From: Actinomycetota bacterium
GTDB lineage: Bacteria > Actinomycetota > Humimicrobiia > Humimicrobiales > Humimicrobiaceae
DNA length: 38,619 bases
Reading direction: 5' to 3'
Assembly (NCBI GenBank): GCA_028697935.1
Contig: JAQVEM010000002.1
Location: 1-38,619, forward strand
Positions 33,515-38,619 of the stretch are shown one piece after another (position 1 is the first letter of the stretch; every line of letters starts with the position of its first letter). Position numbers and translations under genes: made by a program. The notes under the pieces were generated by a model. It ran no database searches and had not been told where the DNA came from. It saw only the letters and a program-made list of their open reading frames with translations.

Positions 33515-35566
33515 ATGATGAAATTTCACTTTAAGAGGATTTTCTTGATGCCAATTGCTTTTGTTATTACTCTGATGTTAGCTTTTGCTGTGATTTTAGT
33601 ACTACCATTGCCTTCTGTTTTGGCAAATAATGCAACAGGTGTAACAATTTATGGCAACGCGACCGATGACTGTTGCTTTTATGAGCGGGTTGTTACTCTA
33701 TCAAATGGAGATTTATTGGCTACCTGGATGCGGGAGTTTCCAATCGATACTGGTTGGAGTGGTATGAAGAGCTTTTATTTCTATAAAAGCTCAGATCACG
33801 GAAAAACATGGTCTTATGTGAGTGAGTTAGATCCGTCAAATTACCAGGGTCTTTCACGAGACAAGATTGGAATGCCAGGTATGTTTGTGCTTCCACAAGA
33901 CATTGGGAGCCTTTCAGAAGGCACAGTGCTTTTTGCAACTTCTGATTGGGATGTGAATTCAGATTACTGCATTCACATCTGGGAAAGCACCAACAACGGT
34001 TCGACATGGTCATTATTAAGCAATTTGGCACCCAGGGGTAATAGCAGTCAGAGCGTATGGGAGCCGGAATTTGCAGTTAGCAGTGATAAGTTGCTTGTTT
34101 GCTATTATTCAGATGAGCGACAAGATGGTTATGATCAATGCATTGCATTAGAGACTTCAGAGGATGGGGTTAATTGGGGCGACTATACAATAATTGCAGG
34201 TGAATATGATCCTGATTGGGAACGTGGAGTGGATCCACCGATGTGGAGGCCTGGTATGCCTCGTGTGATACAACTAATTGACGGTACATATTTTATGGCC
34301 TATGAGAATATATGTGATGGATATGGAGGCATTGTTTCCTGTAGGACATCTGAAGATGGCACCGATTGGGGTGATATGAATGAATTAGGCACGATAGTTG
34401 GAACATCTGGAACGGCTGCATATCAATGCCCTGAAGTTACATGCATAGATGATGGAAGCGATTACGGGCGCATATTTTTGCGCGGCATGAATGATACTTG
34501 CTCTGGCAGCTTATGTTATACTTCCACTAATGCAGGCCAAACATGGCAACTTATAGATGCACCGCTGACTGCTGTAAGGAGAGAGCCAGTTGCTAGCGGC
34601 TGGAGTGGGACGTTTGTAGCTCATGGGAATCGGTTAATTGAGCTAAACAATTGTTATAATGGATCATACAATGAAATTCGCTGTGGCACAGGAATCCTGT
34701 ATGGAGACAAGCTTATCGTAGACGGTGCTGATTACAAGATTAAAAATGTTGCATCAAATTATTGTCTTGATGATGCTGGTGGCTCAATGGAATGGGGCAA
34801 CGAGATGATCTTATGGTCTGATAACGGCCTACATACTCAAAGCTGGCATACCAAGAATATATCTGGTGAATATTTCTCACTAATATGTAATTTCAGCGAT
34901 TTGGCACTCGATAATCCTGATGGTTCACAGGAAATTGGAACAAGAATAGTCCAGTGGGATAAGAACTACTCTTCAGCACAGCGATGGAAGCTTATTCCTA
35001 TTAACAATGGTTATTTTAAGATACAGAATGAATGCAGCGGACTTTATCTCGACACGGAGGACGAATCCATAGAATTACATGCATATGTTGTTCAAAGTAC
35101 ATCTAGTTCTAGTGATACGCAAAAATGGATTGTTGAAAGAATATATGAAATTGTACGGCTTCGCTCTTATAATGTTTATGATTGCCATGCATACCATAAT
35201 AGTAGTGGTAGTGTGTTGATTGCAAATGAATCAACATCGATGTCACCTTATAGTTCCCAGTGGCGAGTTGTTCCAGGACTTAAGAACTCGAGTTATATTT
35301 CGTTTGAATCGTTAGACCAGCCAGGTTACTACCTGCGTCACTATAATGGGAATGTGATCATATCGCCGTATGAGGATACTGATATATTCAAACAAGATGC
35401 TACCTGGCGTCCTCATAATGGACTTTATGGTTCCGGTGGTAAATCGTTTGAGACATACAATTTTAATAATATTTATATGCGCCATTATAACTCATACCTT
35501 ATAATTTCTGAGATTAATTCAGATTTGGATAAGAAGGATGCTACGTTTTATATGGAGTGCCAATAA
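33515..35566 (+). CDS. Secreted sialidase-fold glycosidase (GH93-like) with ricin-type and AbfB domains
   Basis: 683 residues. N-terminal signal peptide or anchor (about 8-37, ending SVLANNA), so exported. Residues 40-400 form a six-bladed propeller with Asp-box motifs SSDHGKTW (92-99), STNNGSTW (158-165), SEDGVNW (215-221), SEDGTDW (279-285) and STNAGQTW (337-344). Residues about 405-545 are a ricin-B/CBM13-like trefoil with QSW, QRW and QKW ends of its three repeats. Residues about 545-683 match the AbfB arabinofuranose-binding fold (CBM42): VRLRSYN, YYLRHYNG and IYMRHYNS. GH93 exo-arabinanases share this fold, so an arabinan-releasing role is favoured, but GH33-type sialidase cannot be excluded. 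ATG ATG start after AAAAGGG. Confidence 0.82.
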   Translation: MMKFHFKRIFLMPIAFVITLMLAFAVILVLPLPSVLANNATGVTIYGNATDDCCFYERVVTLSNGDLLATWMREFPIDTGWSGMKSFYFYKSSDHGKTWSYVSELDPSNYQGLSRDKIGMPGMFVLPQDIGSLSEGTVLFATSDWDVNSDYCIHIWESTNNGSTWSLLSNLAPRGNSSQSVWEPEFAVSSDKLLVCYYSDERQDGYDQCIALETSEDGVNWGDYTIIAGEYDPDWERGVDPPMWRPGMPRVIQLIDGTYFMAYENICDGYGGIVSCRTSEDGTDWGDMNELGTIVGTSGTAAYQCPEVTCIDDGSDYGRIFLRGMNDTCSGSLCYTSTNAGQTWQLIDAPLTAVRREPVASGWSGTFVAHGNRLIELNNCYNGSYNEIRCGTGILYGDKLIVDGADYKIKNVASNYCLDDAGGSMEWGNEMILWSDNGLHTQSWHTKNISGEYFSLICNFSDLALDNPDGSQEIGTRIVQWDKNYSSAQRWKLIPINNGYFKIQNECSGLYLDTEDESIELHAYVVQSTSSSSDTQKWIVERIYEIVRLRSYNVYDCHAYHNSSGSVLIANESTSMSPYSSQWRVVPGLKNSSYISFESLDQPGYYLRHYNGNVIISPYEDTDIFKQDATWRPHNGLYGSGGKSFETYNFNNIYMRHYNSYLIISEINSDLDKKDATFYMECQ

Positions 35567-35593
35567 ACTTATTTTAATATATGGGAGGATAGA

Positions 35594-37324
35594 ATGATAA
35601 ATACTTCCAGGCTTGAATACCCGAGACCGGATTTCGTACGTGACAGTTGGCTTTCACTGAACGGAGAATGGGATTTTTCGTTTAATGATGATTGTTTTGA
35701 CAAAAAAATAAATGTACCATTTGCTTACCAGAGTAAGCTATCTGGGCTGGGCAACACCGAATTCCATCAAACTGTATGGTATCGAAAGACTTTTAATATC
35801 CCTTCGACCATGCATGGCGATCTCGTGCTATTGCACTTTGGAGCAGTAGATTATTCCTGCAAAGTATGGGTCAATGGTGTTTTTGTTACCGGGCATACAG
35901 GAGGTCATACCGGCTTTTATGCTGATATTACCAATGTGGCACGCTTTGATAAAAGCAATACCATTGTGGTAAAAGTAGAAGATGATCATTCAGACCTGGA
36001 AATGCCACGTGGCAAGCAGTTTTGGGAAGAAAAGCCACGGAGTATATTCTATGCCCCTACTACAGGTATTTGGCAGAGTGTTTGGCTAGAGGCTGTACCG
36101 CATACACATCTATATTCAGTGAGAATGACACCACTTTTCGATGAAAAAGCTATAAAATTTGATTACAGGCTTTGTGGTGCTAAAAATATTATGCTAGAAA
36201 CACAGATATCATTTGAAGATACACAAATAACCAGTGTATCTGTGCAATCACAAAGCCACAAGGGATCATTTACGGTAAGGTTAGATCAGCCTGAACTTTT
36301 GATATGGAACTTTTGTGAGGATCTTGCCTGGTCTCCGGAAAATCCCAGATTATTTAACGTTGTGTTCAACGTTTATAATGAGGGCCAAATGACAGATACC
36401 GTATCTTCATATTTTGGGATGCGTAAGGTCTCTGTGGAAAATAACACGTTTATGTTGAATAACCGTCCATACTATCAAAAGTTGATACTAGATCAGGGTT
36501 ATTGGCCTGAATCTTTGATGACAGCACCTTCTGACGAAGCATTTATAAAGGATATAGAGTTGGTCAAAGCTATGGGTTTTAATGGTGTTCGTAAACATCA
36601 GAAAGTAGAAGATCCCCGATTTCTCTATCATGCAGACCGTATGGGTCTACTAGTTTGGAGCGAGATTGGGTCAGCCTATCTTTATTCAGACCAATATGCA
36701 ACAAGAATGTATAGAGAGTGGGTAGAAGCTTTAAAGAGAGATTATAATCATCCTTGTATAGTAGTATGGGTTCCATTAAATGAGTCTTGGAGTGTACAGG
36801 AAATACAAAATAACGTTTCACAACAAGAACACAGCAAGGCACTATATCATATGACGAAATCTCTTGATAGCTCACGTGTTGTTATAGACAATGACGGCTG
36901 GGAACACACCTGTGGTGATATGCTCACCATACATGATTATGAATCATCCCCAATTGTGATCCGAGATCGCTATGCCAGTCTAGAAAACATACTAAAATTT
37001 CTACCAAATGGGAAGAAATTATATGTGGGTGGCAAGCAATATAATAATGAGCCCATCATAGTCAGCGAATTTGGAGGTATACGCTTTTCTCAAGAAGAAA
37101 CAAAAGAGAATTCCTGGGGTTACTCTGAAGATAAAACACTTGATGGATTCGTAGAACATCTCCGGGAGCTTGTAAATGCATTGCGCTGCTCTAGATATGT
37201 TCAAGGATATTGTTATACTCAACTTACTGATATAGGAACAGAGCAAAATGGTCTGTTAACTTATAGACATGAACCAAAGGTGTCTCCAAAAATTATTAAA
37301 GATATAAATGATGGTAAAAAATGA
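35594..37324 (+). CDS. Glycoside hydrolase family 2 enzyme (beta-galactosidase/glucuronidase-like)
   Basis: 576 residues, no signal peptide, so probably cytosolic. Sugar-binding jelly-roll domain (about 10-170, with LNGEWDFSF and VWVNG), Ig-like domain (about 172-280), then a TIM barrel with acid/base Glu397 in VPLNESW and nucleophile Glu492 in VSEFGG. It lacks the long C-terminal domains of LacZ and resembles compact GH2 enzymes, for which beta-galactosidase, beta-glucuronidase or other beta-glycosidase activities are known. GGAGGATAGA gives a strong ribosome site. In this operon it probably processes a side chain or backbone oligosaccharide after import. Confidence 0.92.
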   Translation: MINTSRLEYPRPDFVRDSWLSLNGEWDFSFNDDCFDKKINVPFAYQSKLSGLGNTEFHQTVWYRKTFNIPSTMHGDLVLLHFGAVDYSCKVWVNGVFVTGHTGGHTGFYADITNVARFDKSNTIVVKVEDDHSDLEMPRGKQFWEEKPRSIFYAPTTGIWQSVWLEAVPHTHLYSVRMTPLFDEKAIKFDYRLCGAKNIMLETQISFEDTQITSVSVQSQSHKGSFTVRLDQPELLIWNFCEDLAWSPENPRLFNVVFNVYNEGQMTDTVSSYFGMRKVSVENNTFMLNNRPYYQKLILDQGYWPESLMTAPSDEAFIKDIELVKAMGFNGVRKHQKVEDPRFLYHADRMGLLVWSEIGSAYLYSDQYATRMYREWVEALKRDYNHPCIVVWVPLNESWSVQEIQNNVSQQEHSKALYHMTKSLDSSRVVIDNDGWEHTCGDMLTIHDYESSPIVIRDRYASLENILKFLPNGKKLYVGGKQYNNEPIIVSEFGGIRFSQEETKENSWGYSEDKTLDGFVEHLRELVNALRCSRYVQGYCYTQLTDIGTEQNGLLTYRHEPKVSPKIIKDINDGKK

Positions 37325-37353
37325 GTTGGTAAAATCTATAGAGACGAAGGAAT

Positions 37354-38058
37354 ATGAAAGGAAACGATAAGAAATCCAGTTACTATCCCTATATACAGGA
37401 AAAAACGTTTTTAGGTTGGTGGGACCGCCTTACAGACTACTGTTGGGAGCTCTTTAAGTATAACCTGTGGTACCTATTGTTCACCCTTCCCCCATTTATA
37501 TGTATGCTCATATTTCTTTTCTTTAATGCCTATTTATTTCTGTTAGTGGCATTTCTGTTATTTATACCTGTTGGACCGGCTATGCTGGTATTACATGAAG
37601 CAGCAGCTAAAATCGCCGCTGGTGAGCTTCGTACTGCTCTTCCTCATTTTTTTTACACTTACAAAAAGCATTATAGGTATGGATTTGCATTTTCGATAGT
37701 GTTAGGAATTATCTGTTTAGTCACACTGTATCCAGTTTATTTTTCATTTATTACAAACAGTGCTGTAAAAATTACAATAATGATTTGCGCAGGGATCACT
37801 ATGTTGCTATTATGCAGCTTACTACCTTACATCGCTCGTTTTCTGGTGGCTGGTGAATGCCGGGGGGTACTAAAAAAAGCTATAATACAAGCGTTACTTG
37901 GTGGGAAGGCTAGTTTCTTTTCAGGGTTGCTGCAGGTAATTTGGCTCTTTATTTGTCTGGTATATCCTTACGTAGCATTTTTTGCTGCTTTGCTTGGAAT
38001 GCCGGCAGTTATACGTATGACGATATTATATATTATGCCACAAACCAAGGAAGAATAA
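37354..38058 (+). CDS. YesL/DUF624 family membrane protein
   Basis: 234-residue integral membrane protein. Segments at about 35-60 and 60-85 (the conserved FIPVGPAMLVL lies here), then about 112-135, 138-168 and 190-222. DUF624/YesL proteins are typical companions of CUT1 sugar transporters and their regulators in Gram-positives; their role is not established. It is the last gene of the operon, 29 bases after the GH2 gene, with GAAGGAA before the ATG. Likely transport-associated. Confidence 0.82.
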   Translation: MKGNDKKSSYYPYIQEKTFLGWWDRLTDYCWELFKYNLWYLLFTLPPFICMLIFLFFNAYLFLLVAFLLFIPVGPAMLVLHEAAAKIAAGELRTALPHFFYTYKKHYRYGFAFSIVLGIICLVTLYPVYFSFITNSAVKITIMICAGITMLLLCSLLPYIARFLVAGECRGVLKKAIIQALLGGKASFFSGLLQVIWLFICLVYPYVAFFAALLGMPAVIRMTILYIMPQTKEE

Positions 38059-38418
38059 CAAAAGGTATGAATGGGTCTTAAATTCATATAGGGAATAGCA
38101 ATATATTGTGTTAGCCGGTCTATCCAGCACTAACTTTAAATTTATTTTTTAACAACCTTTCAGAAATCGACTTTAATTTATTTTATTTTTCAATTTCTAT
38201 TTAAGCATTATGGGTTTTTAAAAGTCATTTCATTTAACCAGTCTATAATTTAAATAATCAGGAATTATAGTGAGAAACATTTTTATAAACGCTTGTTTTT
38301 ATTGTAGTAATACATCTGTGATTCAAATTATTAGTGTTCTTTAGATTACAAAAGTTTAAATACAGGAATATGATAAAACGCACAATAAAAGAAAATAAGA
38401 TGAGGTAAAATAAAAAAC
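38059..38418. other. Gene-free spacer after the sugar operon
   Basis: About 360 AT-rich bases. A weak potential hairpin (GTTAG near 38110 pairing with CTAAC about 20 bases on, followed by a T-rich stretch) may end the operon, but the stem is poor. No gene or RNA recognised; the minus-strand open frame at 38258-38479 overlaps the following promoter and looks spurious. Confidence 0.45.
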
Positions 38419-38471
38419 TTGACAATAAAAATATTCTTCGGTAATATAAGAAAGCACTTGCGCAAGCGCTT
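38419..38471 (+). promoter_or_regulatory. Promoter and LacI-family operator of the next transcription unit (Op3)
   Basis: TTGACA (38419-38424), 17-base spacer, TAATAT (38442-38447), then AAGCACTTGCGCAAGCGCTT (38452-38471), a 20-base near-palindrome with one mismatched pair. Spacing of -35, -10 and operator is identical to the sugar-operon promoter (Op2), so the next gene is very probably under the same regulator. Confidence 0.88.
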
Positions 38472-38577
38472 ATTAACAAATTTAGAGTTGATAATAAAGT
38501 AAATTTATTGAAATAAAAAATTATAAAATTTGTTATATTAATGTCATATATTAAAAAAATAAAAGAATAAGTTTTAT

Positions 38578-38619
38578 ATGAAAAATTTAGGACCCGGCAA
38601 TAATTTTAAAAAATTACAA
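38578..38619 (+). CDS. Start of a gene running off the right edge
   Basis: ATG at 38578 opens a frame of 14 codons to the window end, MKNLGPGNNFKKLQ. No strong ribosome site (AGAATAAG upstream). It lies 107 bases after Op3 and is the first plausible start there. Too short to identify. The lack of a hydrophobic N-terminus argues against a signal peptide in this part; a cytosolic regulator or enzyme is possible. Confidence 0.4.
   Translation, partial: MKNLGPGNNFKKLQ

Noticed and set aside
38258..38479. 73-codon minus-strand frame near the right end
   Set aside because: Overlaps the promoter and operator Op3 and has the hydrophobic, low-complexity look of AT-rich antisense sequence.
1..38619. 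CRISPR arrays, tRNA/rRNA genes, insertion sequences
   Set aside because: No regularly spaced repeats, T-loop GTTCRA contexts with acceptor stems, rRNA segments or transposase motifs were found by reading both strands.

Overview
This window spans the replication-origin region of an AT-rich bacterial chromosome plus a carbohydrate-utilisation locus. Genes point away from a gene-free stretch at about 12.7-13.4 kb: dnaA, dnaN and their downstream genes run leftward, while rpmH-rnpA-yidD-yidC-jag-mnmE-mnmG-rsmG-parA-parB run rightward. DnaA-box-like repeats lie on both sides of dnaA, and two parS sites lie 4-6 kb to the right. The short YidC without a large periplasmic domain, the mnmE-mnmG-rsmG-parAB order, a GSI-alpha glutamine synthetase and lipobox lipoproteins suggest a Gram-positive-like (Terrabacteria-grade) lineage, for example a deep actinobacterial or Atribacterota-like candidate group. 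That placement is inference and the window does not settle it.

Layout. 1-1472: 5' part of a type I methyltransferase (hsdM, running off the left edge). 1.7-3.7 kb: GH3 glycosidase lipoprotein. 3.9-4.8 kb: CorA-type channel, probably starting at an ATA codon and carrying SMN instead of the GMN filter motif. 4.8-9.0 kb: lipoprotein, panD, panC, panB and a DUF2520 Rossmann protein, placed directly behind dnaN where many genomes have recF-gyrB. 9.1-12.7 kb: dnaN, dnaA and a GHKL ATPase with a C-terminal winged helix. 12.7-13.4 kb: origin. 13.4-24.7 kb: the rightward core cluster, including an unusual truncated MnmG-like gene between two parS sites, then lipA and a VIT1/CCC1-like membrane protein. 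24.8-26.1 kb: glnA on the minus strand. 26.4-38.6 kb: a LacI-family regulator and a sugar operon.

The sugar operon encodes a CUT1 binding lipoprotein, two permeases, a GH43 enzyme, a secreted sialidase-fold (GH93-like) protein with ricin-type and AbfB domains, a GH2 enzyme and a YesL/DUF624 membrane protein. The likely scheme is extracellular trimming of an arabinose-containing polysaccharide, uptake through the ABC importer (no ATPase gene is present here) and intracellular hydrolysis by GH43 and GH2. Closely related near-palindromic operators lie at the promoters of the regulator (26404-26423), the operon (27927-27946) and a further gene entering at the right edge (38452-38471), which defines a small regulon. 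Arginine codons of the CGN type are visibly more common in this operon than in the origin cluster, consistent with separate ancestry.
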